DNA from: Excoecaria cochinchinensis
Taxonomy: Eukaryota > Streptophyta > Magnoliopsida > Malpighiales > Euphorbiaceae
Assembly (NCBI GenBank): GCA_947683425.1
Contig: CANTUQ010000159.1
Location: forward strand, 806,001-870,000
Length of the DNA stretch: 64,000 bases
Reading direction: 5' to 3'
The position numbers and the translations under genes were made by a program. A model generated the notes under the pieces. The model was not told where the DNA came from. It worked only from the letters and a program-made list of their open reading frames with translations, and made no database searches. Positions within the stretch are counted from its first letter, which is position 1. Each line of letters begins with the position of its first letter. Of this stretch, positions 25,362 to 36,648 are shown piece after piece.

Positions 25362-25940
25362 TGTAACACCCCGAAATAGCCCTAAAAGAATGACATAATT
25401 TTTGTTCAAGAATGATTAGTGTTGTGCGTGTGAGTCCTGTCGCGAGCGCGACAAGCGTCGTGGGCACAACAGAACCACTCCGGTGATAGGGTATTTAAAT
25501 TGGCCTTTGTAAAGGTGACTTTGTAGGAGAATGACACATGGTTTGGTAGGGAAATAACAAGTGGCAATAGATTAACTTATGTTAAGAGAGATTAAGAGTT
25601 AAAGAAAGGATGAGGATGTAATTAATTGGGTAGATGGCATTTATTACTATAGTTAATTTTTGGATTGACTTGGACTTAGTTGTTTCTTTCCTCTTCTTTC
25701 ACGTTGGTTTCTTTCTTTTCCTTTGCCCTGCTCTTTCTTTCGTTCCTTCTTCTTCTTCTTTACATGTTTTGAGTGATTCATTTGGATTAGCTTGGAGAGG
25801 GGTTAGTAGAGCTTGATTAGGTATCCTAAGAAGGTAAGTGATGCTCTTTAGTTAGTATTGGTCTTCTTCTTCTATTTTATTTCTGTTTTTGATTTAAAGT
25901 AAGAGAGAAGAGTAACCTTGGCATTTTGAATGGTTTGTGC

Positions 25941-25997
25941 ATGGAAGCTGTGGACAAGAGGCCCAATAAAGGCAAAGAGAAAGTCGGAGCCGAGTAG
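25941..25997 (+). other. LTR D micro-ORF
   Basis: ATG-initiated frame MEAVDKRPNKGKEKVGAE then TAG, 580 bp into the LTR. Aligns residue for residue with LTR B and C (EA[LV]DKR..K) and LTR A (KGKEKV). Confidence 0.55.
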
Positions 25998-26344
25998 AGA
26001 GTGCGGTTCAACGTCCTAGAGGTAGGGATCGTGTGCGGTTTTCCTATTTTTGCATGTGTTGTGACTTTGAATGTGTTAATAGAGATTTAGTTGTATAAAG
26101 AAATGTACTTGGAGCTTAAATTAGCTCAATTGTTTTTTTAAGTGTGTGTAAAAATCATTTTGATGGCTTGTAGTGTTTCAATGTCTAAAGTGATTATGCA
26201 ATTTGAGTGAAAACTTAATTATGAGTATGATTTACAGGGTAATTACATGTTAAAAGAGGAGGGGTTGCATGTGAAAATAAAAGAATGGGTTTGGGTTTTG
26301 TTTGAGTTTAACTGTGTGTGGTTTTTGCCGTTGGAATTGGGAAA

Positions 26345-26830
26345 CACGCTTCTGTCACGAGCGCGACACAAGTAACGATCGCGACAGAATCATGTCTTTC
26401 ATTTCCGTAGGAAGCGAGTTGGAAATTTGATTTTTAGAGTTGTGAGGAGTGAGTCACGAGACGTGAGGGTAGGTCACGACTCGTGACCCTTGGGCGAGCC
26501 TCGTCGCGAGGCGTGAGATGGCATCACGTCTCGCAATGCCTCTCTCAGTTGCTGTGAGAGTTCCGTCACGAGACACGACGAGCAGTCACGCCGCGTGACC
26601 TTCCTCCGGCGAGGCGTGAGATGGCATCACGACCCGTGATGTCCTCTCTCTGTTGTGAGGATCCTGTCACGAGACGTGATGGGCAGTCACGTCTCGTGAC
26701 CTCTTCCTTCCTGGTGGGCGTGAAGCGAAGCAGATCGTCACGAGACGCAATCGAGTGTGCGCCTCGTGACGGCCCGGTTTCCTTAAGCTACTGTTGCGAG
26801 CGCGACACAAGTCGCGATCGCGACAGTGAG
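26345..26830. repeat. Palindrome island GTCACGAGACGTGA / CGCGATCGCGACA, LTR D
   Basis: More than ten copies of GTCACGAGACGTGA-like words, alternating with reverse complements, bounded on both sides by GAGCGCGACACAAGT-CGATCGCGACAG blocks (26357 and 26796). Open frames over it are not genes. Confidence 0.85.
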
Positions 26831-27519
26831 TTGTTTTTCGCCTGTTTTGTCTTGTTTTGTCTTTTGCTCCTGTTTTGAGTGGTTAAAAGTCCAAATGAGT
26901 CTTGCATGTTATCATTTAGCCTGTGCTTGGTTTGAATCATCTTTTAAATCTCCTATATGATTTGTAACCTTAAATGTGCTTGATTATTAAAAGTTATACA
27001 GAAATGAAATGTATTTGAATTTCAATAAATGAGTTGATAACAGTGTACAGTAAATGAGTTGTTAGAGCCTGATTACCATTATAGTGGATAGATAAGCATG
27101 CTTATAAAGGGCTAGAGTGCAGCTGCTAGAGTTGGCCTTAATTGTGCCCAGAGTTCGGAATGCCTCGTGTATTCCATAGAGTTTGAGTTAATTCTCCACA
27201 TGTAAGATACTGTAAATAGTATCCAGAGTTACCCGTATCCACCATGAAAGGAATTCAGGCTTATTGTTTTATCCTCGTTATTGTTAGTGTATAGTGAACA
27301 TGAAATGATCATATGTAGTGTTATAAGTAAATGTTTAAAGTATATGAGATGAATGCTACAGGATAGTTATATGTACCAGCACACGTTTATATGAATTAGA
27401 ATCCATGATTTACATGAGTGTGAAAAATATATGCATGTGTGCTTTGGATAATATATGTGATGTATATATAATTTATTTTGAGACTTCGAAAGAAGTCCCT
27501 TGCATTGTTTTCATCCCCA

Positions 27520-27537
27520 CTAAGCGTTATCGCTTAG
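27520..27537 (+). promoter_or_regulatory. Conserved LTR hairpin, LTR D
   Basis: CTAAGCG-TTAT-CGCTTAG, identical to the LTR A copy, with CCCCA before and CACGGATG after and GTGTAGGT downstream; 403 bp before the LTR end. Confidence 0.85.
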
Positions 27538-28290
27538 CACGGATGTTTGTTTTCGTGTAGGTTGACAGGTGCGACCAGTGAAAACGTTCATCTGCAAGTG
27601 AGGGCCACTAGGAGCTTTTTTGTTGTACCCTTTTTGTATAAGATAAAGTTAGAGTTGGTGATGGTGATGGTTTGAGTAACATCATTATGTAATAAAAAGT
27701 ATAGTTGTTACATGTAATCGTTAAATGTATTTGTATATGTAACATAAATGAATATGTAATAACTATAAAACTTTTGTATATGTATAGTTTATAGGTATAA
27801 TAAAAGTAATTTTGTTTGGGCCCAACTTATTTCTAATTATTTGTTATTATCGCTTCCGCTAGTGCATGTATATGTATGTGTATACGTAAGTGTCCGCGTA
27901 GCGCCCCGATATTCCTTACCGGGGGTATGGGGGTGTTACAAATCGGGTAAGTATGTGTGTCTATATAAATGTATAACAACGTGTATGAATTAAATGATGA
28001 AGTGTGAAGTGGGAAACAAATTATATATGTATGAAAGTGGATAATGTTGAGAACTATCCCATATTTGTGTGACGCAGTTTTTGCGAAGGTTTGTTAAGCG
28101 AATTTGATTTATGTAATTGAGTCAATTATCTAGCCTGTAAGTCGAGTCGTGGATACATAGGCATGCCTATAGGGTCTAAAGTGCTACAGCCAAAAGCAAT
28201 TGATATCTATTAATCGGCCTCGCTTGGATTAGGGGTAATCCTGGAATAGGTTCCCTAAAAGTGAGTGATTGTGTGTGTGTTTATTTAAAG

Positions 28291-28597
28291 GTACCTACGG
28301 TTACTAATGCGATTGATTATTTCAGTGCATACGGGTACTAATGCGATTGATTATTTCAGTGCCTATTGGTACTAATACGATTGATTATTTCAGAGCCTAC
28401 AAGTACTAATGCGATTGATTATTTCAGTGCCTACGGGTACTAATGCAATTGATTACTAATGCGATTGATTATTTCAGTGCCTACGGGTACTAATGTGATT
28501 GATTATTTCAGTGCCTATGGGTACTAATGCGATTGATTATTTATGTACCTACGGGTACTAATGCGATTGATTATATCAGTATCTACAGATACTAACT
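28291..28597 (+). repeat. 34-bp minisatellite, about 8 units
   Basis: Unit GGGTACTAATGCGATTGATT plus ATTTCAGTGCCTAC, with point variants and one shortened unit near 28445-28460. In the LTR at 42651 the same words (GGTACCAATGCGA) occur only twice (44490-44550), so this is a local expansion. Confidence 0.9.
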
Positions 28598-29071
28598 TGA
28601 AGCTATCTACGGATATCAGAGTGATAACCTGTTATCCACTACTATAGAAGCGCAGGCAAGTTAGGAAATAGCTAGTAAGCAAGTGATTGATTGTTAACTT
28701 GGTGTATTATGTGAATTTTTTAGTGTATAATATTGATAGGCTATAATATTGATATGCTAGTGCAAGCAATGTGGTTTGGTGAATATCATTTTATAAGGTT
28801 ATGTACTATATATATATATATAAATATATTTTGGTGTTGACTATTATTAATGTAGAATGTGAATTTAATGCATAAAGGTTGCAATATGTGGTATAAGGTA
28901 GACTATGATATGTTAATAAGTAAATATTGTAAACTTTATATAAAATAGTATATATGCGGTAATATTAAGAATTGAATCAAAGTATGTTTGGTACGGATTG
29001 TATTTGAGACTTGATGATGAATATGTATATATATATATGTGGATAAGTGCTAATAATTACTTTGCCCTGTG

Positions 29072-29126
<55 letters not shown>

Positions 29127-29148
29127 TTTGTGTGTGTGTGTGTGTGTG
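29072..29148. repeat. (TA)n then (TG)n microsatellite
   Basis: About 50 bases of TA followed by TG repeats after a short TTTT spacer. Confidence 0.92.
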
Positions 29149-29406
29149 ATGTGTGTGAGCGGTGAAATTATAGAATTGCCATGAATGAATAAAAGATGTT
29201 TTAATAAGTAAATAAGATATGAGAATTTAAGATTAACTATAAAGAATTATAAAATGCCTTCGATGATACTGTTATTCACCTTATGTGATTGTTATGATTG
29301 CTCTAGTGCTGATGTTAATTCGAATTGTATATTATGTATGTTGACTAAGAATGTAATTGTATTGATGATCACTTTGAGTGTTCATCCATATTTTGTTATT
29401 TCCACA

Positions 29407-29424
29407 CTAAGAATTATTGCTTAG
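29407..29424 (+). promoter_or_regulatory. Conserved LTR hairpin, LTR2
   Basis: CTAAGAATTATTGCTTAG with CCACA before and CATGGATG after, and ATGTAGGT downstream, 367 bp before the LTR end. One stem pair is lost. Confidence 0.7.
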
Positions 29425-29796
29425 CATGGATGTTTTATCCATGTAGGTTTCTGAAGATAGCATTTTGGAAGACAGTCCAACATCACCAATGGCCAACACA
29501 TAGGAACCGCTGTAATTATAGGTTAATATGTAATAGTATGAAAGGTGTATTTGTAGTTAGCATGTGTCAGGGAACTGAAATTTTTGTATCAAGAAGTTGT
29601 ATTTTTGTAAAGCGAAAACTAATATAGGACATTAAGTGTTTTGTAATATTATGCATTAATTTGCAGAAAATAATTGAATGTAGCTTTTGAAAGAAATTTG
29701 TTTAACCTGGACTTTGTATGGAATATTGATTTATGCGTAGGTGATGTGTTCCATCGTAGTAAAGCTCTATAGGTGGTCAGGGGGTGTTACAGTTAG

Positions 29797-29809
29797 TGGT
29801 ATCAAAGCA
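29797..29809 (+). promoter_or_regulatory. Primer binding site (initiator tRNA-Met), LTR2 element
   Basis: TGGTATCAAAGCA five bases after the LTR end, close to the common plant TGGTATCAGAGC site. Confidence 0.82.
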
Positions 29810-29895
29810 TAGGTTTAGTCGTTTCAGGGTTAGTGTAGAATAGAAATGCGTATAGTTTGTGTTGGCCTGATGCAGATGTCTTTGTTTTACTTAGA

Positions 29896-30717
29896 ATGTC
29901 GAGAGATTCTTCTTCGGACGTGATTAAAGAGATTTCTAAAGGTGGTGATCTTAGGGATTCGAAACCACCATTTTTTAGTCCATCTGAACCAGTGAGCAAC
30001 GTCAGTGATGTCCCAGTTGCACTTTTGGAGGCTTTGCTTAAAACATCACAAGAAATGGTAAAAGCATTGGATCAAATGATTATATCTAGAGATCCAATAG
30101 ACTCGAGGAGTGATATCCTTTCAGGAAAAAGGTCTAGAGATTTACAAGAGACCTCGCAAGTTAGGTCTAGTAGGGAACCTGCTATTAGAGGTAGACAACA
30201 AGGACTCTTTGTTGCATCTGGATCTGGTAGAGGTTCAATTTATAAGAGGAAGGTTATTGTATCAAAATGTTTCCATTGTGGTAAGCATCATAGAAGCGAA
30301 TGCAGATGGCTAACTGGTGGGTGTTTTTATTGTTGAAGCACTACACATATTTTAGCCAATTGCCTTAAGGCTTATGAACTGTGTGGAAGTCAGTAAAGAG
30401 TAAGTAAGGGTGGATCTAGTGCATCTACAGTGATCCATGGTAGAAGAAGCAATCGGCGAAGAGGTAATTGGCTTGGAAGTGGTGGAAATGGTATCGTACC
30501 AAGATCAGTCGACGGTTCCCCAATGGTTCCAGCACGGGATCTTGTTAGGGAGACGAGAGAGGACCAGGATAAACCGGAAGTGATACCTAGTACTTTTCTG
30601 CTCCCTAAAGAGTTATGTGTTAAAGTGTGTGATGATTATTTTAATTATGATGCGCATGTGGATAGTCCTTTGGGGCATAGTGTAAATGTGTATAATGCAT
30701 ATGAGAATAGTTTCTAA
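29896..30717 (+). pseudogene. gag: gag of the LTR2 element, internally deleted
   Basis: Remnant of a gypsy Gag. ATG 29896 follows TTTTACTTAG, a splice-acceptor-like sequence. The N-terminus runs to VKALDQMIISRDPIDS, then jumps near 30108 to the post-capsid region, so the central capsid part present in elements 1 and 3 (WI.KVQRVL..RCPP) is missing. The knuckle CFYC-stop-STTHILANC (about 30320-30365) has TGA in place of Gly. A protease-proximal piece follows (PMVPARDLVRETREDQDKPE, then DSPLGHSVNVYNAYENSF), ending in TAA 30715. Protease motif and all later pol domains are absent. Confidence 0.82.
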
Positions 30718-31406
30718 GTGATTCAAAGTAAAAAGTTATCTGTCAATTTGATTGAAGTCTTATCGCATGAATTTGAATTAATTCTGGGTATGGATAATTT
30801 TGGAATTCACAATGATGTGGAATGTAAGATAAAGTGGTGACATTTTGTACGCCTGTCAGCTATCTTAATTGAATCATTTGAACATGAGCATATTGAGGCA
30901 TGGGGATGGGAAAAGTGCATTAACATTGCATAAACTGCATTTTTGCATCATTTCACATACATATATCATCATAAATACATTCGCATCCCTTGATCATGTG
31001 TGTAAACCATTTGTGTATGTGTTTCATTCGAAGAGAAAGCTGACAGGATGCACATAAAATGTGTGGTGTTAGAAAAAGGACTATTACGGAAGAGTGAAGT
31101 GTTTGTTAATGAAACTATGAAGAGGAAGTTAGTTATGAAGTTTATATAAGCGACTGCAAATAAGATTTTGAATGGAAAATGAATAACATGAGTGAAAAAA
31201 GTAACTGGTATATTTCGTAAATTTGATGCGTTAAGGAATTGTCTAATAAGAGTGTGAAAGTAAAAGTGTTTAAATATGAAGTATATGCGTCTGGGTTTTT
31301 GATTGGTGATAAGATTTTCTTGAAGTGCCTTAATAGAGGAAAGTAACCTTGATTGTTGGATTGAGTTTGAATTTGGCGGGCAAAATTCTTTTAAGAAGGT
31401 GAGAGT
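30718..31406 (+). mobile_element. Deleted pol remainder and polypurine tract, LTR2 element
   Basis: No RT, RNase H or integrase motif could be found. About 30720-30835 continues the protease region in frame fragments (LIEVLSHEFELILGMDNF). The end, GGCGGGCAAAATTCTTTTAAGAAGGTGAGAGT, resembles the sequence before the Tekay-like 3' LTR and includes the polypurine tract. The element is thus a gag-derived non-autonomous form with a 1.6-kb interior. Confidence 0.7.
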
Positions 31407-32479
31407 TGTAACGACCCAAAATCTACCCTAGTAGTATGTTGGCTTGATTATGGTAGTTGGGTGAATTTAATAGTGAGTTTGTTAATTTGGATTTAAGAGT
31501 AATTGGGAAATTGAGGTCTCAATTGAAGAGAATAAATAAGTTTAAGTGACTAATGGGTAAATATGCATGATTAAATTAAAGAAGGATTAATTAAGAGTTA
31601 GTGGGGATCAATTAGGTTAATCTTGATTAAGATTGTGGGAGTGGATTCTAAGTATCAATTGCTGGATTTGCCAACTCAGCATTGACATGAAATGGAGGAT
31701 TTGAGTGGTGGAATCTAGCTGTTAACTTCTGTTGTTGCCACCTCACCCTAAAGCATGCAATAAATAGTTTATATAAGAGAGAGAACTCCCATTTCAACAT
31801 CTCTACTTCGGCTCCTCTCTCTCTTCAATTCTTCTTGTTCTCCTTCTTCATTCTTAGACTTAATTCTTCAAGGATATGGTTGGCTTATTAGTTGGTTAAT
31901 TGAATTATGTTTTCGGATGATCAAGGTAAGTGGTTAAATTTGGATTGTTCTTCATCTTCTTGTACTCCTTCTTCATTTCTAAATTGCTATGGAATTTGAT
32001 TGTGCATGTGGTGGTGGCTATGAGAAAAGTGAAAGGAAAGAAGAAGGTTAATGATCAAGGTGCTAAGTGAACACTTTGGAGCTAAGGAAATTGAGGTTTG
32101 GGAACTAATTATTTGTGTGTGTGTTAATTGATTGCTTGTGTACACTAAGTGTGTAAATTGTGTTTTGTTGTGTGTTGAATTGAAGAAATGAAGATGTTGA
32201 GTGATAATGAATGTCATGAGTTTGATTGACCAAAGATTGAACCCTAATTTCGGATGAATTGTGAATTGTTGTGTTTATATTAATGAATGAACTTTGCTAA
32301 GAAAGTGTGTATGCCGTGATGTGCATAATTGAGTTAGGGGAGTGTATTATGAGTGTGATGATAAAATGATGCTAAATAGGTTAGTTTGTAGTTAATGAGC
32401 TGGAAGTTTAAAATTGAGTTGAGGTTTATTTGACCTACTTTAATTGTAAGTGTTATAACTTGAGTTGTATGATCATAGA
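31407..32479 (+). mobile_element. 3' LTR of LTR2 element, segment 1
   Basis: TGTAACGACCCAAAATCTACCC, matching 13622 onward. GTAAGT donor 31926 and micro-ORF 32020-32070 (MRKVKGKKKVNDQGAK). Interrupted at 32479 (target ATAGA); it resumes at 41371. Confidence 0.92.
32020..32070 (+). other. LTR2 micro-ORF (3' copy)
   Basis: Same ATG, length and stop as 14232-14282, one residue different. Confidence 0.5.
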
Positions 32480-32677
32480 TGTAACACCCTTATACCCTAT
32501 AGTACACTGCCGACTTAGTAACACTATGCGATTACCATGATTGAATTATAGTCAACCTACACTTGTCTTAAAATGCGTCTATTTTTTTTTCTACACTTAG
32601 CATATAACTTACTTACCCATTTAACTATTTGTTCACTTAATCATTTCACTTAATTATTTACTTATCACTTGGTTGCC

Positions 32678-32886
32678 GTGTAACAACCCGGTGGTGGCCG
32701 ACCGGGGGCTTTCCCCGGAACATATCCCGTCGGGCCTTCCCAGCGCGTCGTTCATATAGCCACCGAGTTGCACTCATGGTCTTTACACTTCCCCTTGTGC
32801 ATTTTTCCCTTCCGTGGGATTCGAACCAAGGACCTGGGGATAAGTCCTTAATTCATAGAATACCACTACCATTAGGCTATATAAAA
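32678..32886 (-). mobile_element. tRNA-derived SINE-like element
   Basis: On the minus strand there is an A-box-like TAGCCTAATGGTAGTGG (32863-32879) and a perfect B-box GGTTCGAATCCC (32816-32827), 36 bases apart as in tRNA promoters. About 130 bases of GC-rich, non-tRNA body follow, ending GGGTTGTTACA. TGGTTGCC occurs at 32670-32677 and 32887-32894, a possible 8-bp target duplication. It does not fold as an intact tRNA. Confidence 0.65.
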
Positions 32887-34209
32887 TGGTTGCCACCGTG
32901 ACATACCAAAATATTGCAAAACAGAAGCAAAATTTCGGGACTGGTTCACTCCACAATTTTGTACAGCCTATATCAAAGTCTAGAACTCATTTTTAGCCAA
33001 AACTTCCTTCTTAACAAATGTTATATAGGATGTTAACTTCCAAATGCAACAAATTACAGGTCAATTGGACATCTATAGATTCAGATATGATCTAAACAAC
33101 CCACAGTGCTTCTCTGAACCCGTCCAAAGAAGATAGGTCTACTTCTTGACCATTTTTCGGACACTTAGAGTTACAATTAGCTCAAACCTATTTCTAACAG
33201 ATATGTAGACATATATCTTAGCTTTCTAAAGGTACTGATTTCATATCATTTGGAGTTCTATAACTCCCGAAACAGTGTAATAACCGAAGAAAGGTCCAGT
33301 GTATTCTAATCCAGTTTTTCACCCAAAAACCTATTCACATGCAACAATGAGTCATTTGAGCCAACACTCACTACCATCATCAAAGATCATCATCAACACA
33401 TTCAAATTACTTAAACAACTCTTGAATATAATCAAAATCATACATAAATAAAAAAGTTCCCAAACCTGGAAATCAAAGATCCAAAGTCACTTTCTAGCTT
33501 CCATCTATAATCTTTTCCTTTCCCTTGAGCTTCCTCTTGTCACTCAAAGCTTGCACAAACCAAAACCCACAGAATTACTCTTAATCCAAAAACCCTAACT
33601 TAAGCAAAGCCAGAGAATAAGAAGAAGGAAATTCCAAAACGCAGGAAACCCTAAAACCTCAACTTACCTTTACAATCTTGCTCCAAACTTCAATCAAAAA
33701 CACCCACAATCTTGTACAAACTCCAGCTAATAAAGAGAAGAGAAAGATGAGCAATAATGGGGAAAGAAAGAGGAAACGAACCCATGAGGAAGAGAGGAAC
33801 GGGAAAAGCAAGAAAATCTGCTTTCTCTCTCCTTCCTTTCCCTATTTCATTCTTTCCTTTAATTCTTATCCACTCAAACCACTTGGCAAACTCTCATTGG
33901 TTCCCAACAAATATCTTAACATTCATACATACAAGCACCATACACCAAACACACACAAGCATCTCTTATACTAATATCTCCAAGGCACCATGCTCATAAA
34001 TCACTCAATGAAATCCCTTAACCCATTAACATCCTACTACCATACACTACTAACACACCATAATAATTCCTTTACTTACTTTATTTGATTTATTTCCTTA
34101 TTAAATGAGTCCTTATTTTCTATATTACTCATGTACAGATTACCGAATTACCCTTACTCACTTTGACTGAGCAAGCATATTCCGACTAGGCCCAGTTCGG
34201 GGTGTGACA
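32679..34209 (-). mobile_element. Nested LTR Y related to LTR2, possible TSD TGCCG
   Basis: On the minus strand it starts TGTCACACCCCGAACTGGGCC at 34209 and ends CCGGGTTGTTACA at 32679, with TGCCG at 32674-32678 and 34210-34214. Blocks on the minus strand match LTR2 (GTTGTTTAGATCATATCTGA near 33080, GTCACGGTGGCAACC near 32890). It carries the micro-ORF (33494-33556) and a GTAAGT donor (minus, 33666-33667) but no hairpin. Its last 200 bases are the SINE-like segment below, which makes the 32679 boundary uncertain: the alternative is that LTR Y continues to 32480 and the SINE sits inside it. Confidence 0.6.
33494..33556 (-). other. LTR Y micro-ORF
   Basis: Minus-strand frame VQALSDKRKLKGKEKIIDGS then TAG, about 650 bp from the LTR start. 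Shares DKRK and KGKEK with LTRs A, B, C and D. Confidence 0.5.
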
Positions 34210-34356
34210 TGCCGATTGACCTATAACTGTCTAAGGTTACTACTCATTTGGTAAAAATTTCAGCAGTATAACAGCTTACATTTCTTACTACCCCAAACCT
34301 GCAAATTGGAAAATCCACAGCCCTGGCAATGGCACAACAATAATATCATCCAATAC

Positions 34357-35650
34357 CATGCCATTCACACTCTCAAAAACCCATGTCATAAAATCCATAT
34401 AAAATAATACCTCATAACCATCACATAAACCATCCCAAATTTAATTTACATATATACATGCCATACTTAACCAAGATACATACAAAAATAAACTTATAAT
34501 TTCTTCCTCTCGCTTTCTCCAACGGACTGAGGTATGCTACTCCAACCTACGGCATACCTACACGCAATCAAAAAAAACTACGTACTGAGCATTAATATGC
34601 CCAGTGGTGGTTACAAATCCATAAATTTCCATTCCTAAACTAACTATTCAATTAACTATATTAATATATTCTATTTATTATCTTTAACTTAATTAATCAA
34701 TTAACTCGTCAATTAATCACATAATTAAACATTAAAACGTATTACACACTAATTACAGTTTAATTCTTTCATTCTAACTCTTACTTCCTTAACTACATTT
34801 TTACCCTTAATATTTTTCTTTGGTTTTCAATTGTACCCTTATCTTTTTCATTAATTACATCCATGTCCTCACTGTTCATTTAATACCATTTATGTCCACA
34901 CTTTTACAGTAATTCCACTTAGGTCCCTTCATTTGCACTACTTCCATTTATATCCTCATTTTACACTTAATTACCATTATGCCCTTAATTATCTTCTATT
35001 CACAATTTTGACCTCACTTAACCTTATTTTCAACTTTTACCCCTTTTTAATTTCTTTATTTACCAAATTGCACTTTTTACCTCAAATTTCTATTTTTAAC
35101 CTTATAATTTCTCAAAATTACAATTAGGTCCCTACTTTACCACTTTTTCACCAAATTATCATTTTACCCTCATATTTTACCAAAATTACCATATTACCCT
35201 TACCTTTACACTTTTTACGAACTTTATGTAAAATTACCATTTTACCCCTAAACTTTTTATCTATTCTATTTTAGTCCCTTTTTCACACATTTTTACATTT
35301 ATTACTATTTTAATCAATTTTATAACTTAATTACCATAATGCCCTTAGTATGAATCCAGTAGAAAATCTACTGACCTGATATGCAGGATGTGGGCCCCAC
35401 AGACCCACTACACTATAAAATTATCCCAATAGGACCATTTATCACTGTTCTGCACTTCACTGATCACTCATATAGACTGTACATTGAGATAAGCCATCAT
35501 TGGACTATCTATAGCAAGTCATCATTACTCGTACCGCGGTGTGGAATCCCTATGGCTAGCTAATTATATCCTGTACCAGATTTCGCTACTAGATAACTAC
35601 TAAGGGCAATAATTCCTCAAAGTTTATATAAATATTATATTATGCCAACA
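34357..35650. repeat. Direct repeat copy A, about 1.3 kb
   Basis: Matches 38258-39576 over its whole length with scattered substitutions and a few small indels. It begins at CATGCCATTCACA, exactly the base where copy B meets the Athila-like LTR, and ends at GCCAACA. Contains the diverged hairpin at 34585-34604. Largely T/C-rich non-coding sequence. Confidence 0.9.
34585..34604 (-). promoter_or_regulatory. Diverged LTR hairpin in LTR X (copy A)
   Basis: CTGAGCATTAATATGCCCAG; on the minus strand it reads CCACTGGGCATATTAATGCTCAG, the counterpart of CCACTAAGCG-TTAT-CGCTTAG with the two A-T pairs replaced by G-C and G-T. Copy B has the same structure at 38493-38512. TGTAGGT follows on the minus strand, as in other LTRs. 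Confidence 0.65.
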
Positions 35651-35704
35651 CATATATGAATGACATATAATTAAATAGGAAGGGTTAAGAAAATTAATTC
35701 TTAT

Positions 35705-36019
35705 TTATTGAGTCCCAGCTCGACTCATGTTACTCTCGGGTGGACGAGATTGTGAACCAAATAATGGTCTTTCCGATTTTTGCTCCTCATTTTCCCCCAT
35801 TAGTAAGAGAAAATCATCGAAAGCCACCATGGTGGGAAATTCCATGTCTTCGATGAAGTATGACTCCACCTTGGGTTCACTATAAACGAACTCCACCGGC
35901 TCTTCCAGCCTAAATAAATCCTTCAAATGGATTGAATCCAGTGATTCAATTTGAGAATCACACAACTCTGGCTCCTTTGGTGCACTATCTTGCACAGAAA
36001 AATTGAATTTAGTTTCCAA
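35705..36019 (-). pseudogene. Acidic internal ORF of Athila-like fragment
   Basis: 104 residues, Glu/Asp/Ser-rich, with PVEFVYSEPKVESYFIEDME in the middle; no domain recognised. It lies downstream of, and in a different frame from, the coiled-coil ORF at 36142-36450. The two may be parts of one former protein or belong to a non-autonomous element. Function unknown. Confidence 0.4.
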
Positions 36020-36141
36020 ATAAACACAAGATCGTCTTCAATAATGATTGGCTCCTTTTTTCGTTCATGCAACCCATCCTCAAAAATTTAAAAATTCTCA
36101 ATAAGCTCTATAGGTGCATGACTCAATTCACCACCATCTCT

Positions 36142-36450
36142 TTAATCACCCGAAGAGACAATTAAAAGCTCCAACTTGGATTCAAAATTTTGGATCTCCA
36201 ATGCTTGACTTCTTAATAGATTCCCTTGAGCCTTGATCCTCTCCTCTTGATAGTTGATTGTAGCCTGCCACTCCCCTTTTTCCATATAAAATTGCTTCTC
36301 TTTGTAATATATGTAGTCTAAAAGACTTATGATTTTGGCAGAGTTAGACTCTTGTGCTTCCCATTGAGAGTAAGGATCTTCAAAGGACGGTGAATAGGTG
36401 ACTGCTGAAGTTGAATACAATTGTTGTAACTCTTGCATCTCCCTCCTCAT
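36142..36450 (-). pseudogene. Coiled-coil internal ORF of Athila-like fragment
   Basis: 102 residues starting MRREMQELQQLY. A predicted helical heptad-like stretch is YYKEKQFYMEKGEWQATI and then NYQEERIKAQGNLLRSQALE. No Gag major-homology motif or zinc knuckle, so I do not call it gag. It is the first ORF after the primer site, a position usual for a structural or captured protein in non-autonomous LTR elements. Confidence 0.4.
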
Positions 36451-36624
36451 ATCATTTACTTGACTCGCAAAAGGACCAACTCATAATCTTGAACACTATC
36501 TTACATCATTTTGAAAAAATCTCAAAATTTTCCTGCAAAGATAAACACCAAATTAAAACAAAGAAAATAAAATAAAAATCTCAAACTAACTCAACTAAAG
36601 ATATAAAACAAACAACACCGTTTG

Positions 36625-36642
36625 TCCCCGGCAACGGCACCA
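36625..36642 (-). promoter_or_regulatory. Primer binding site (tRNA-Asp), Athila-like element
   Basis: Minus strand TGGTGCCGTTGCCGGGGA differs at one base from TGGCGCCGTTGCCGGGGA, complementary to the tRNA-Asp 3' end and used by Athila and some other plant gypsy elements. It starts six bases from the LTR end. Confidence 0.88.
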
Positions 36643-36648
36643 AAAACT

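Larger units (their letters stand above)
25362..27940 (+). mobile_element. Solo LTR D (Ty3/gypsy), TSD AATCG
   Basis: TGTAACACCCCGAAATAGCC...GGGGGTGTTACA, 2579 bp, flanked by AATCG at 25357-25361 and 27941-27945. GTAAGT donor 25834, micro-ORF 25941-25997, large palindrome island 26345-26830, ATAGTGGATAGATAAGCATGC box near 27077-27100, hairpin 27520-27537. No internal region. Confidence 0.94.
27941..29791 (+). mobile_element. 5' LTR of LTR2 element, segment 3 (3' end)
   Basis: Ends GGGGGTGTTACA at 29791, directly before a primer site. Contains the GTGGATACATAGGCATGCCTATAGGG-type box (28151-28176), a 34-bp minisatellite (28291-28597), (TA)n and (TG)n tracts (about 29072-29148) and a diverged hairpin (29407-29424). 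Confidence 0.88.
35651..36648 (-). mobile_element. Internal region of Athila-like element, truncated
   Basis: Minus-strand sequence downstream of a tRNA-Asp primer site. It contains two open frames (36142-36450 and 35705-36019) and no gag or pol motif. The distal part and the second LTR are missing; the junction with copy A at 35650 is abrupt. Confidence 0.65.

Noticed and set aside
32816..32880. tRNA gene on the minus strand
   Set aside because: A and B boxes are present but the acceptor, anticodon and T arms do not pair; it continues as a SINE body.
35705..36450. Env-like or gag gene of the Athila-like element
   Set aside because: No signal peptide, membrane segment, zinc knuckle or Gag motif could be seen.
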